The translations under genes were made by a program, and so were the position numbers. Below are positions 28,659-38,042 of a DNA stretch of 64,000 nucleotides, piece after piece (position 1 is the first letter of the stretch; every line of letters starts with the position of its first letter). The notes under the pieces were generated by a model. That model saw only the letters and a program-made list of their open reading frames with translations. It was not told where the DNA came from and did not search any database. The stretch comes from Bizionia sp. (GTDB lineage Bacteria; Bacteroidota; Bacteroidia; Flavobacteriales; Flavobacteriaceae): positions 17,544-81,543 of the forward strand of contig JAHDHI010000010.1 of assembly GCA_020631395.1 (NCBI GenBank), given 5' to 3'.

Positions 28659-29441
28659 TTATAGACATTCAAAATCTTCAACATAGCTAAAAAAACCTTC
28701 CTTGCCTTCAAATTCATTGATTTCAATGTCATCGAAAACAGAAGTATCCTTCCACCCGACCAAAAACAATTCTGCATTGTCGGTAAGCATCAATCTATTG
28801 GTAATCTCTTCTATTTTGCCCGAACGTTTAGGCTCGTTGACACCATCCGTAAACAGTACGACCATAATTTTATCGTAATCGTCAATGTTTGGTTCTTTCA
28901 ATAACTTGTTGATATGTTCGAAAGCCAAATTGATGTTGGTTATGTCATTGTTCTTATAAGGTTTGTATCCCAAAATGTTCTTCTGCAATGTTTGAGACAA
29001 GAAGGTATTTACCCTACTCTCATTTTTCTTTATGATTTTTTCATTTTTAAGCTTAACCTTTTCATTGGCCTTCTTCTGCTTTGCTTGTTCCGTCAATGTA
29101 GGATTATCTGATGTCAATATGTTCTTATAAGGTTTTTGTGCACTTATCTTGACTCTGAATATTTCTTTGGAATTTGGTGCGGGATTACCGATAATGGTAG
29201 ATGCAAAATAACCATTGCCGTTCTCCGAAATAACATCTATTATGGCTTCATAGTCATCTTTGTTCAACTTTTGGATACTCTCCGACGAACCACTTCTGTC
29301 ATCTCCAAGGATGATCATGATTTTACAATCCGGAATGTCCTCTTCTTCTGCAGCAACATGCGTTTTGGATGTTCCATCTATGCATGAAATCGACAATAAA
29401 GAAATAAAACCAACTAAGAGAAAGTGTTTGCGTGTAATCAT
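28659..29441 (-). CDS. VWA-like lipoprotein
   Basis: A 260-residue protein. The signal peptide ends in a lipobox, 'LLSISC', with C20 as the lipidation site. 'IMIILGDDRSGSSES' gives a DxSxS metal-ion-dependent adhesion motif, and 'KIMVVLFTDGVNEPKRSG' gives the distal TDG of a von Willebrand A fold. A lysine-rich helix (about 115-150) interrupts the domain. It is likely on the periplasmic face of a membrane binding a protein ligand by a metal ion. The downstream membrane protein gene is its probable partner. Function unknown. Confidence 0.8.
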   Translation of the reverse strand: MITRKHFLLVGFISLLSISCIDGTSKTHVAAEEEDIPDCKIMIILGDDRSGSSESIQKLNKDDYEAIIDVISENGNGYFASTIIGNPAPNSKEIFRVKISAQKPYKNILTSDNPTLTEQAKQKKANEKVKLKNEKIIKKNESRVNTFLSQTLQKNILGYKPYKNNDITNINLAFEHINKLLKEPNIDDYDKIMVVLFTDGVNEPKRSGKIEEITNRLMLTDNAELFLVGWKDTSVFDDIEINEFEGKEGFFSYVEDFECL

Positions 29442-29541
29442 TAAATATATAAGTTTATGCTAATATATGTAATAAAAAGCAACCGAATGTTACACTGTTA
29501 AACGAATAGACCATATATTATTTTTAAAAAGAACTTCTTCT

Positions 29542-29549
29542 TATTTTTG
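29542..29549 (+). promoter_or_regulatory. -7 box for the 29648 gene
   Basis: TATTTTTG is an exact TAnnTTTG match, giving a leader of about 90 bases. The leader holds a short inverted repeat (29590-29595 with 29625-29630) ending 17 bases before the start codon. Confidence 0.4.
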
Positions 29550-29647
29550 TGCCATTGGATTTTTAATTTAAAAAAGTCATTGCTAGAGGCATACCCAGTA
29601 CATGCGCTTCACTCGGTATGGATTAAGGTTGAAAGACGAGGAATATT

Positions 29648-30043
29648 ATGAAAAAAGACATAGAGATACCAAAAGTAGAAGGCGTTTACGTTGCGATTGT
29701 AAACGAATACAATGAAATATACAAGACTCAAGATTGGAATGCCTACATAATAAACGACAAGGATGTTGATTTGGACATAGTCATAATCGTGACTGGCGGT
29801 TATTCCGAAGACAAGATAACGTCGACCATGCGAAAGAAATTGGACAAGCTTCCCGCCAAGAGCTATGCCAAGATAGAATTGATGCAAGAAGATCTCTTTG
29901 CACTCAACAATCAGTTCAAAGTTTCTTATTTTGAGGGCAACCAGATGTTTGACAAGACCTATTTGTTTAGAAAGAATACGATTAACTTAAATGCCTTGCA
30001 ACCTATTCCTTTAATGAAAGCTAGAGGCGTTTTAGTAAGATGA
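29648..30043 (+). CDS. Conserved small protein of unknown function
   Basis: A 131-residue protein without signal peptide or membrane segment. Alternating hydrophobic strands ('YVAIVNEYNEIYKTQDWNAY', 'DLDIVIIVTGGYS') suggest a beta-rich fold. Its pattern resembles a family of small proteins found across Flavobacteriia, some of which, as I recall, are misnamed phenylalanyl-tRNA synthetase subunit alpha; it has none of that enzyme's motifs. It stands alone between divergent and co-directional neighbours. Confidence 0.7.
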   Translation: MKKDIEIPKVEGVYVAIVNEYNEIYKTQDWNAYIINDKDVDLDIVIIVTGGYSEDKITSTMRKKLDKLPAKSYAKIELMQEDLFALNNQFKVSYFEGNQMFDKTYLFRKNTINLNALQPIPLMKARGVLVR

Positions 30044-30153
30044 TTCGTTTTATCAACAATTCACCAAGCTAAAAATACCATTCACTATTCTTTATTTTCA
30101 TAGGACATGTAAAACTCACACATTTGTTTCATCAATAACAAAAACGATTATTT

Positions 30154-31563
30154 ATGAACACATTTTCAAAAGCATTGAAATATGCTACCACCATATTTCT
30201 TTTCACCATATTGTTTGGAGTTATAACAATTATGGCAATAGGCAAAGACATATTCGAATTTGAAAAAAACTACTCTATAATTTTCCTCCATTTCTTCATA
30301 ACACCTTTCATTGCCATTGGCTTCTACAAAAAAGACACGACAAGCAATCCGAAGGAAGCTTTAAAATCACTTGCTAAATCTGCTCTGTGCATTTTTATAC
30401 TTACTTATTTCGTTGTTTACTTTTTTATCCTGTCCACAAGAAAGGGCAATTTCCCTTTTTTAAACATCACTTCTTTTTATAATGGTGTATTGGGTATCAT
30501 AATCAATGTTTTCAGCGTACTCATCTATTATCTTACTAACGACAAAACTTCATCCAAGAGAAATTTAAAGGGAATTGGACTACCATTCAGAACTACATTG
30601 TCAATATCCTTAATTATTAGTGTGGTATACATTCTATTGCTATTTGTCTTCGGAGCCAGAGTAAGGCAATTTTCTTGGTCTGCAATCATCCGGCCTCTAT
30701 TTATCATCTCAACTGGTCTACTAGCCTCCATGTTAATGCACATTACCATCGTGTACATTAAAAATCGAGATTTAAGCAAGTATAAAAAAACCGCTCTATT
30801 TTTATTGGTATATGTTTTCAACCTCACTGTAATTCCCATATCCATATTCATTATCATAAAAGGAGGGACACCCGCCAAAATAGTTCAAAATACATTGATA
30901 ACAAGTCCCTTTCATTTAATGTGCACACTTTCTATTCATGTCTATTTTATTTATCTGACAAACAAAAAAGAAAAAGAAGAATTAAAACAAGTTGGCATCA
31001 CTGCCTCTTTGAAATACCAACAACTGAAAGCACAACTGAGTCCTCACTTTTTATTCAACAACATAAGTGTCTTGACTGCATTGATTGAAGAAAATCAAAG
31101 CAAAGCAATAAAATTCTCAGAGAACCTATCCAATGTCTACAGGTACTTTTTAGAGCAAGAAAAACAGGAATTGACATTATTGAAAGACGAACTCGCTTTC
31201 GCTAATGAATACTTGAGCTTATTGAAAGTTAGATATGAAAATGCATTGAGCATAAACAACACCATTGACGACAATGATGCTTATTACATATTACCAATGG
31301 CTTTGCAACAAGTTTTTGAAAACGTTATTAAACACAATGAAGTAAGCATGGAAAACCCCATCACCATAGAAATTGGCATCAACGAAGATCATCTCCTGAT
31401 AACAAACAACAAAAACCCTAAAATCGAGGAGGAAAAGAACCTGCAAACTGGTATAGAAAACATTAGGAATAGATATTCTTTTTTTACCGATCAGAAAGTA
31501 ATTACGGAAGAAAATCAATTAAATTATACCATTAAGTTACCTTTATTGAAAATAGAAGATTGA
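30154..31563 (+). CDS. LytS-type membrane sensor histidine kinase
   Basis: A 469-residue kinase with about seven hydrophobic helices in the first 270 residues. The His_kinase domain holds H298 in 'LKAQLSPHFLFNNISVL', and the ATPase domain has 'QQVFENVIKHNE' and 'GIENIRNRYSFF'. This is the class that pairs with LytTR response regulators, as encoded right after it with a one-base stop/start overlap. The signal is unknown. Confidence 0.92.
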   Translation: MNTFSKALKYATTIFLFTILFGVITIMAIGKDIFEFEKNYSIIFLHFFITPFIAIGFYKKDTTSNPKEALKSLAKSALCIFILTYFVVYFFILSTRKGNFPFLNITSFYNGVLGIIINVFSVLIYYLTNDKTSSKRNLKGIGLPFRTTLSISLIISVVYILLLFVFGARVRQFSWSAIIRPLFIISTGLLASMLMHITIVYIKNRDLSKYKKTALFLLVYVFNLTVIPISIFIIIKGGTPAKIVQNTLITSPFHLMCTLSIHVYFIYLTNKKEKEELKQVGITASLKYQQLKAQLSPHFLFNNISVLTALIEENQSKAIKFSENLSNVYRYFLEQEKQELTLLKDELAFANEYLSLLKVRYENALSINNTIDDNDAYYILPMALQQVFENVIKHNEVSMENPITIEIGINEDHLLITNNKNPKIEEEKNLQTGIENIRNRYSFFTDQKVITEENQLNYTIKLPLLKIED

Positions 31564-32306
31564 TGACTGTCATAATCATAGAGGACGAATTACCATCTTG
31601 TAGAAGACTGGAACGCATGCTGTCGGATTTCAATTATGACATAGTCACTACACTCGTTTCCGTAAAATCTGCAATCAAGTGGTTTAAAACACAACCACAT
31701 CCAGACATCTTGTTTCTAGACATTCAACTATCCGACGGATTGTGCTTCGAGATTTTCAAGACCGTTAATGTGGAGAGCGTCATTGTTTTCACTACCGCAT
31801 TCAGTGAATACAGCATAAAGGCATTCGATTACAACAGCATTTCTTATCTATTGAAACCAATACAAAAGACGCAATTGCAAAAAGCAATACAAAAGGCAAA
31901 CAGGTTTTACAACAATGAAAAGGAGTTGTCCATTTTGAAAAAAGCGATTGAAGACCATAGACTTTCCCTATTCAAAAACAAATTTGCGGTCAAGGTTGGC
32001 AAAAGAATCAAACTTGTTCCCGTTGATGACATAGAGTGCTTTTTCAGTTCGAACAATGCAACCCATTTGCGAGCCAATGCAATCAATTACATCGTCGATT
32101 CGTCTTTGATGATGCTATATGGAGAATTGAATCCTTCCTTGTTCTTTCAAACAAGTAGAAAATTCATTGTAAACATCAATGCCATCGAAGACATTCTTTC
32201 GCTTCCAAACAGCAGATTGAAACTCATATTGCGATCATATGGAGAATCCGAGGTCGTCGTGAGTAGGGAACGCGTAAAGGCCTTCAAGGAATGGATAGGA
32301 AAATAG
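31563..32306 (+). CDS. LytTR-family response regulator
   Basis: A 247-residue regulator. The receiver (1 to about 120) has the acidic pair in 'IIIEDELP', phosphoacceptor D53 in 'ILFLDIQLSDG', and the lysine in 'YLLKPIQK'. The LytTR DNA-binding domain covers about 140-247 ('GKRIKLVPVDDIECFFSSNN', 'FQTSRKFIVNINAIEDI'). I chose ATG 31563, which overlaps the kinase stop by one base; a TTG at 31560 is also in frame. It is a normal, complete partner for the kinase. Confidence 0.93.
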   Translation: MTVIIIEDELPSCRRLERMLSDFNYDIVTTLVSVKSAIKWFKTQPHPDILFLDIQLSDGLCFEIFKTVNVESVIVFTTAFSEYSIKAFDYNSISYLLKPIQKTQLQKAIQKANRFYNNEKELSILKKAIEDHRLSLFKNKFAVKVGKRIKLVPVDDIECFFSSNNATHLRANAINYIVDSSLMMLYGELNPSLFFQTSRKFIVNINAIEDILSLPNSRLKLILRSYGESEVVVSRERVKAFKEWIGK

Positions 32307-32309
32307 ACT

Positions 32310-32951
32310 CTATTTCCTACCAAAATCTGCAGGGATTTCTCCCCATGCCTTTGTTTCCCATTTTACAATGGTAGTCGTATACTCATTTTTTTTAAGCCAA
32401 AGCACTGCACGATCCACCAAATCGAAAACGGGCTTGTTCTTGGCATTGCGCTCCAGTTTGGAATTACATGATTTTTTGCGCACCCAACTCATGGCTGTTT
32501 TGGAATCCGTATATAGGATGCGATCACTGCCGTGCTTTTTGAGAAAACTCAAACCATGTACCAAAGCCAAAAATTCACCTATGTTGTTGGTACCTTGCTC
32601 AAAAGGGCCTTGAATGAACAACTGCTTCTTGCTTTTGGTATCGACTCCTCTATATTCCATAATACCAGGATTGCCACTGGAAGCAGCATCAACCGCAATG
32701 GAATTGTAATTGGGTTGCCCGATCTTTTGCAATTGAAGAGCACTCAGCTCACTCTTGAAAGTTTTATTCTTTCCTATGTAATCGAAATAATTGCCCTCCA
32801 AAGCTTTTTTCGCTGCATCCAATGAATCAAAGGACTTGTATTGCGCTCCTTGATAATCCTTGATTTGTTTCTTACAAGCATTCCAAGTTTCGAAAACGCC
32901 TGTCTTATGGCCTTTCCAAACAGTATAGTATTTCTTCTTTTTCTTGCTCAT
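32310..32951 (-). CDS. Ribonuclease H with N-terminal viroplasmin domain
   Basis: A 213-residue protein. Residues 7-50 ('YYTVWKGHKTGVFETWNACK') are a viroplasmin/caulimovirus-type RNA-DNA binding domain, as in eukaryotic RNase H1. The RNase H domain follows with acidic residues in 'IAVDAASSGNPG', 'NNIGEFLALVHGL', 'LYTDSKTAMSWV' and the final 'PADFG'. It should cut RNA in RNA-DNA hybrids. It converges with the LytTR gene with a three-base gap. Confidence 0.92.
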   Translation of the reverse strand: MSKKKKKYYTVWKGHKTGVFETWNACKKQIKDYQGAQYKSFDSLDAAKKALEGNYFDYIGKNKTFKSELSALQLQKIGQPNYNSIAVDAASSGNPGIMEYRGVDTKSKKQLFIQGPFEQGTNNIGEFLALVHGLSFLKKHGSDRILYTDSKTAMSWVRKKSCNSKLERNAKNKPVFDLVDRAVLWLKKNEYTTTIVKWETKAWGEIPADFGRK

Positions 32952-33002
32952 ATTTCATTGGGAGAAGCCAGACAGTTATATATCCAACCTCTTCCTCTAT
33001 AA

Positions 33003-33566
33003 CTATTTCAATAACTTTTCAACTATCAAGGGAAAATGCTCCATTTCCAATTCATGAATCTTTGCAGCAACATCCTCAGCAGAATCCGTAGGCAAAACCT
33101 CGCATTTTGCTTGGAAAACAATCGCTCCTTCATCATAATGTTCATTCACATAGTGAATGGTTATGCCTGTCTCCTTTTCCTTGTTTTTTACCACAGCTTC
33201 ATGAACGTGCATCCCATACATCCCTTTACCTCCAAATTTAGGCAACAATGCTGGATGTACATTAACCACTTTATTAGGGAAATGCTTTAATATTTTCTCT
33301 GGAAATTTCCATAAAAAGCCTGCAAGAATTATTAAGTCGGGCTGTGACACCTTTAAAATGTCAAGTACATCGTCCGTACCCGTAAAGGCTATTTTATTAA
33401 AGGATAGCGCACTGACTTTCAGTTTTTTGCATCGATCCAGCACTTTGGCATGGGGATTGTTAGTAAGAACTTGAATGACAGAAGCATTATCTCTGTTGTG
33501 AAAAAACCTAATTAAATTTTCAGCATTAGTTCCTCCCCCGGAAGCAAAAATTACAATACGTTTCAT
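33003..33566 (-). CDS. purN: Phosphoribosylglycinamide formyltransferase
   Basis: A 187-residue enzyme that formylates GAR with 10-formyl-tetrahydrofolate in purine synthesis. I chose ATG 33566 because homologs begin 'MKRIVIFASGGGTNAENLI'; an ATG 33 bases earlier adds residues with no family match. The active-site region is 'VVNVHPALLPKFGGKGMYG' with the conserved histidine, and 'ETGITIHYVNEHYDEGAIVFQ' completes the folate site. It diverges from acpP. Confidence 0.93.
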   Translation of the reverse strand: MKRIVIFASGGGTNAENLIRFFHNRDNASVIQVLTNNPHAKVLDRCKKLKVSALSFNKIAFTGTDDVLDILKVSQPDLIILAGFLWKFPEKILKHFPNKVVNVHPALLPKFGGKGMYGMHVHEAVVKNKEKETGITIHYVNEHYDEGAIVFQAKCEVLPTDSAEDVAAKIHELEMEHFPLIVEKLLK

Positions 33567-33689
33567 TTTACAGATTATAATGTTAAATTCTTCGAACAAA
33601 AAAAAGAATAATTATTAACAAATAAGGGGTAAAAGCCAATTACTTAAACTTTATTTATTAAATTAGAAACACATTTTCACAGTAAAAGG

Positions 33690-33718
33690 TTGTTTTAAAA
33701 TAAAGTTTTTTATTTTTG
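33690..33718 (+). promoter_or_regulatory. Promoter of acpP-fabF-rnc
   Basis: A TTG at 33690-33692, an 18-base spacer and TATTTTTG at 33711-33718 match the Bacteroidota -33/-7 promoter pattern. It is the best-formed promoter I found in the window, as expected for a highly expressed gene. The acpP ATG lies 31 bases beyond. Confidence 0.7.
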
Positions 33719-33748
33719 CGTCTTAATTAAAACTAAAAAATTAAAATT

Positions 33749-33982
33749 ATGTCAGACATTGCATCAAGAGTAAAAGCGATAATCGTAGACAAATTGGGAG
33801 TTGATGAAAACGAAGTTGTAACAGAAGCAAGCTTCACTAACGATCTAGGAGCAGATTCATTGGATACTGTTGAGTTAATCATGGAATTTGAAAAGGAATT
33901 TGATATCCAGATCCCAGATGACCAAGCAGAGAACATTGCAACAGTAGGTCAAGCAGTATCTTATATCGAAGCTGCAAAATAA
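33749..33982 (+). CDS. acpP: Acyl carrier protein
   Basis: A 77-residue acidic protein that carries growing fatty acyl chains on a phosphopantetheine arm attached to S37 in '[12 protein letters not shown]'. Length and sequence are standard. It is followed after 12 bases by fabF, then rnc, the usual order in Bacteroidota and many other bacteria. Confidence 0.97.
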   Translation: MSDIASRVKAIIVDKLGVDENEVVTEASFTNDLGADSLDTVELIMEFEKEFDIQIPDDQAENIATVGQAVSYIEAAK

Positions 33983-33994
33983 GCACAAAAATTT

Positions 33995-35245
33995 ATGGAA
34001 CTTAAGCGAGTTGTAGTTACAGGACTAGGGGCACTTACACCAATAGGAAATACCAAGGATGAATACTGGGATGCTCTAATCAATGGAAAAAGTGGCGCCG
34101 CGCCCATAACATATTTTGATACTGAAAAGTTCAAGACAAAATTCGCTTGTGAGTTAAAAAACTTTAACGTGACCGATTTCATCAATAGGAAAGACGCACG
34201 TAAAATGGACAGGTTTACGCAGTACGCAATGGTCGCATCAGATGAGGCCATTGCGGACTCTAAACTAGATTTAGATACCGTCAACAAACTTCGCGTTGGC
34301 GTTATTTGGGGAGCAGGAATAGGAGGACTGGAAACCTTCCAAAACGAAGTGTTGAACTTTGCAGAGGGAGATGGAACACCAAAATTCAATCCATTCTTCA
34401 TCCCAAAAATGATTGCAGATATTGCACCAGGAAATATATCCATCAAAAATGGATTTATGGGGCCTAACTATACTACGGTATCTGCTTGTGCCTCTTCTGC
34501 CAATGCTATGATAGATGCCCTTAACTACATTCGTTTGGGACATTGCGACATCATAGTGACTGGAGGAAGTGAAGCTGCCGTTACTATAGCAGGTATGGGA
34601 GGTTTTAACGCTATGCATGCATTATCAACCAGAAATGAAAGCCCTGAAACGGCTTCCAGACCTTTTGATGTGACCAGAGATGGTTTTGTTTTAGGGGAAG
34701 GAGCTGGTGCAATTATTTTGGAAGAATACGAACATGCAAAGGCAAGGGGAGCAAAGATATATGCTGAAGTCGTAGGCGGAGGCCTATCTTCGGATGCTCA
34801 CCATATGACGGCACCACATCCAGAAGGCATAGGTGTCATAGCCGTTATGCAAAACTGCTTGGACAATGCAGGATTGAAACCAGAAGACGTAGACCATATA
34901 AATACGCACGGTACTTCTACACCTTTAGGGGATGTTGCCGAATTAAAGGCCATATCCAAAGTCTTTGGTAGCCATGCCAAAAGTATAAGCATCAATTCGA
35001 CAAAGTCCATGACTGGTCATTTGTTAGGAGCTGCTGGAGCCATAGAATCCATAGCATCCATATTGACAATGGAACATGGTATTGTGCCTCCAACGATCAA
35101 CCATACGACCGTTGACGACAACATAGATCCTGAATTAAATTTAACACTGAACAAAGCGCAAAAGAGAGACGTTAAAGTCGCTATGAGCAATACCTTTGGT
35201 TTTGGTGGTCACAATGCTTGCGTTTTATTCAAAAAACTAGATTAA
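33995..35245 (+). CDS. fabF: Beta-ketoacyl-ACP synthase II
   Basis: A 416-residue condensing enzyme that extends acyl-ACP with malonyl-ACP. The nucleophile is C165 in 'TTVSACASSANAM'; histidines in 'INTHGTSTPLGD' and 'SMTGHLLGAAGAIE' complete the Cys-His-His triad. 'NTFGFGGHNACVLF' is the standard end. It lies 12 bases from acpP and seven bases from rnc. Confidence 0.97.
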   Translation: MELKRVVVTGLGALTPIGNTKDEYWDALINGKSGAAPITYFDTEKFKTKFACELKNFNVTDFINRKDARKMDRFTQYAMVASDEAIADSKLDLDTVNKLRVGVIWGAGIGGLETFQNEVLNFAEGDGTPKFNPFFIPKMIADIAPGNISIKNGFMGPNYTTVSACASSANAMIDALNYIRLGHCDIIVTGGSEAAVTIAGMGGFNAMHALSTRNESPETASRPFDVTRDGFVLGEGAGAIILEEYEHAKARGAKIYAEVVGGGLSSDAHHMTAPHPEGIGVIAVMQNCLDNAGLKPEDVDHINTHGTSTPLGDVAELKAISKVFGSHAKSISINSTKSMTGHLLGAAGAIESIASILTMEHGIVPPTINHTTVDDNIDPELNLTLNKAQKRDVKVAMSNTFGFGGHNACVLFKKLD

Positions 35246-35252
35246 TCTTCGA

Positions 35253-35999
35253 ATGAAAAACATTCGAAACATATTCAGTTCTCGTTCTAAGGAAAACGGG
35301 GACTTTTTTATGTTTATTTTTAAAACTCTAGGATTCAAACCAAAAAACATAAAGCACTATCAAACGGCATTCACACATCGTTCCATGAACATAAAGAACA
35401 GTAAAGGACATACTGTAAATTATGAACGTTTGGAGTTTTTGGGAGATGCCATGTTAAGTTCGGTAATTGCACACCACTTGTACAAGGAGGTTCCAAGTGG
35501 AGATGAAGGCTACCTCACCAAGATGCGCTCCAAGATAGTAAGTAGGGAACATTTGAATGAACTGGGAAAAGGATTGGGTCTCATCGATTTGGTTCAAAGC
35601 AAAATACCAAAAGGGCAATTTGGAGACAACATACACGGAAACCTCTTCGAAGCCTTGGTTGGAGCCATTTATTTGGATAGGGATTACAAGTACTGTGAAA
35701 AATTCATCTACAAACGTGTCATCACACCTTTTGTAGACATCGAAAAACTTGAAGGCAAGGTTATCAGCTATAAAAGTCTATTGATAGAATGGTGCCAAAA
35801 AGAAAAGAAAACATTCGACTACAATGTTTATGAAGACACTGGCAATGACGATACGAGGCATTTTTCCGTAAAGCTTTCCATAAATCAAAAAATCGTAGCC
35901 AAGGCCAGAGCCACTTCCAAAAAGAAAGCCGAAGAAAAAGCATCCAAAAGGGCCTTTTTTGTATTTCAAAATCAAATTTCCAGAACATTCTTACTCTAA
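35253..35999 (+). CDS. rnc: Ribonuclease III
   Basis: A 248-residue double-strand-specific RNase. The catalytic signature 'NYERLEFLGDAMLSSVIAHHLY' lies at about residues 59-80, and a second acidic cluster is in 'GNLFEALVGAIYLD'. A double-stranded RNA-binding domain occupies about 170-240. It acts in rRNA processing and mRNA turnover, and could process the hairpin RNAs proposed near 52.3 kb. Confidence 0.95.
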   Translation: MKNIRNIFSSRSKENGDFFMFIFKTLGFKPKNIKHYQTAFTHRSMNIKNSKGHTVNYERLEFLGDAMLSSVIAHHLYKEVPSGDEGYLTKMRSKIVSREHLNELGKGLGLIDLVQSKIPKGQFGDNIHGNLFEALVGAIYLDRDYKYCEKFIYKRVITPFVDIEKLEGKVISYKSLLIEWCQKEKKTFDYNVYEDTGNDDTRHFSVKLSINQKIVAKARATSKKKAEEKASKRAFFVFQNQISRTFLL

Positions 36000-36099
36000 A
36001 GCCAATTCGTTTTCGTAGTTCTTGATAAAACCTAACAATACTATAACGTTTTCGTAACTATTTCAGAAAAAATAGTTCATTAGTAAGGGTTTTAAATAC

Positions 36100-36107
36100 T
36101 ATATTTA
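36100..36107 (+). promoter_or_regulatory. Likely -7 box for the IPExxxVDY-pyk pair
   Basis: TATATTTA matches seven of eight positions of TAnnTTTG pattern space and lies 20 bases before the ATG at 36127, after a 100-base gap from rnc. Confidence 0.35.
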
Positions 36108-36126
36108 CAATTAATTTTAGTAGCAA

Positions 36127-36615
36127 ATGGCCATTCGTAAACTCATTTTAGATGATTTTTTTGAAACCGAAGCATTTACTTTAATTGGTATTCATTGCAC
36201 TATTGAAGATTACAGACTAGCCTACCTTATAAACAAGTCGTTAGAAATAAATCTAAATAGGAAACCAAAAGACATTGACAATTGCAACCTGCACACAACC
36301 TATTCAATTTTCGAATGGGAGGATCAAACCCAGTTAGTGACATGGAATTTAGTTTCCAATAGTTGCAAGGTAAAGAGTAGTCAAGAAGCAACGGCTTCAA
36401 ATTCATTATTCAATTCGGAACAAACCAATACCAAGACATATCATTTGGTCCCAGAATACAAGAAGGTGAATTATTTGCTAAAGATAGAAAGCGAATTGAA
36501 CGAAAATAAAAAAAAACTCATCTTAAGTAAGATATTGAACATATCACAAGTAGTTACTGCATATGCAATAGATACGGAATTACTTAAATCAAAAGACAAT
36601 TTAATATTTAACTAA
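36127..36615 (+). CDS. IPExxxVDY family protein
   Basis: A 162-residue cytoplasmic protein. Its 'LILDDFFETEAFTLIGIHCTIEDYRLAYLINKSL' start fits the Bacteroidota family named for its IPExxxVDY motif; here the motif region reads 'LVPEYKKVNYLLKIE', a variant with VPE and VNY. The family commonly lies directly before pyruvate kinase, as here, with a one-base stop/start overlap. Function unknown; a link to pyruvate kinase is suggested only by position. Confidence 0.85.
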   Translation: MAIRKLILDDFFETEAFTLIGIHCTIEDYRLAYLINKSLEINLNRKPKDIDNCNLHTTYSIFEWEDQTQLVTWNLVSNSCKVKSSQEATASNSLFNSEQTNTKTYHLVPEYKKVNYLLKIESELNENKKKLILSKILNISQVVTAYAIDTELLKSKDNLIFN

Positions 36616-38042
36616 TGTTAAAAAGAAAGAAAACTAAGATAGTAGCAACTTTAGGACCGGCTACTAGTACCAAGAAAGTCTTAAAAGCAATGTTAGATGA
36701 AGGTGCTAACGTGTTTAGAATCAATTTTTCGCATGCTGAATATGGCGATGTCAAGGAACGCGTACAGATGATTCGTGAACTCAATGAGGAATTTGGATAC
36801 AATGCTTCTATTTTAGGTGATTTACAAGGTCCCAAATTACGTGTAGGCGTAATGAAAGGAGAAGTTGTCGTAAACCCAGGAGACGAAATAATATTTGCAA
36901 CAGGCAAACGTTTTGAAGGCACAAAGAATCGTGTCTACATGACTTACGACAATTTCCCCCAAGACGCCAAACCTGGAGAACGCATTCTATTGGATGATGG
37001 AAAACTCATTTTCGAAGTCGTATCGACGGACAAGAAAACCGAAGTGACAGCCAAAGTTATTCAAGGTGGCCCATTGAAGTCCAAAAAAGGGGTAAACTTA
37101 CCGAACACAAACATATCCCAACCAGCGTTGACTCCCAAGGACATTGAAGATGCAAAGTTTGCTTGCGAACTACAAGTCGATTGGATTGCGCTGTCCTTTG
37201 TACGTCATGCAGAAGATTTAATGGAACTTCAGGAGCTGATAAAAGAACATAGTGTACATAAGATTCCAATCATAGCAAAAATTGAAAAACCCGAAGGCGT
37301 AGAAAACATAGACAAGATCGTTGCTTATTGCGATGGTCTTATGGTAGCTCGTGGTGACTTGGGAGTGGAAATCCCAGCTGAAGAAGTTCCCTTGGTGCAA
37401 AAACAATTGGTATTGCGTGCCAAACGCGCTAGAATACCGGTAATAATAGCCACGCAAATGATGGAAACCATGATAAATAGTTTAACACCTACGCGAGCTG
37501 AGGTAAACGACGTGGCAAATTCCGTCATGGATGGGGCAGATGCCGTTATGTTGTCGGGAGAAACCAGTGTAGGCCAATACCCTGTTCAAGTCATAAAACA
37601 AATGGCAAGCATTATTCGCAGTGTAGAAGATTCGGAACTAATACAAGTTCCACAATCTCCACCTCACATTCGCACCAAACGTTACATTACAAAATCCATC
37701 TGTTACCATGCAGCTCACATGGCAAATGAGATCGATGCAAAGGGAATCTCCACACTTACAAATAGTGGTTATACTGCTTTTCAAATTTCTGCGTGGAGGC
37801 CAAAGGCACATATATTGGTATTTACCTCCAACCAACGCATATTGACACAATTGAACCTGCTTTGGGGAGTAAAGGCCTTCTTTTACGATAAATTCGTCAG
37901 TACGGATGAAACCATTGAAGATGTAAATAAAATAGCCCAAGACAAAGGATATCTCGAAAAAGGAGACATGTTGGTAAGCTTGGCAGCCATGCCCATACAA
38001 GAAAAGGGAATGGTAAACACGTTGAGAGTTTCGGAAATATAG
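36615..38042 (+). CDS. pyk: Pyruvate kinase
   Basis: A 475-residue glycolytic enzyme that makes pyruvate and ATP from phosphoenolpyruvate and ADP. 'KIVATLGPATSTKKVLKAMLDEGANVFRINFSHA' is the start of the barrel, 'IPIIAKIEKPEGVENID' holds the catalytic lysine, and 'GLMVARGDLGVEIP' and 'MDGADAVMLSGETSVGQYP' are family motifs. A C-terminal allosteric domain follows from about 350. Translation is coupled to the IPExxxVDY gene, and a strong terminator follows. Confidence 0.96.
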   Translation: MLKRKKTKIVATLGPATSTKKVLKAMLDEGANVFRINFSHAEYGDVKERVQMIRELNEEFGYNASILGDLQGPKLRVGVMKGEVVVNPGDEIIFATGKRFEGTKNRVYMTYDNFPQDAKPGERILLDDGKLIFEVVSTDKKTEVTAKVIQGGPLKSKKGVNLPNTNISQPALTPKDIEDAKFACELQVDWIALSFVRHAEDLMELQELIKEHSVHKIPIIAKIEKPEGVENIDKIVAYCDGLMVARGDLGVEIPAEEVPLVQKQLVLRAKRARIPVIIATQMMETMINSLTPTRAEVNDVANSVMDGADAVMLSGETSVGQYPVQVIKQMASIIRSVEDSELIQVPQSPPHIRTKRYITKSICYHAAHMANEIDAKGISTLTNSGYTAFQISAWRPKAHILVFTSNQRILTQLNLLWGVKAFFYDKFVSTDETIEDVNKIAQDKGYLEKGDMLVSLAAMPIQEKGMVNTLRVSEI

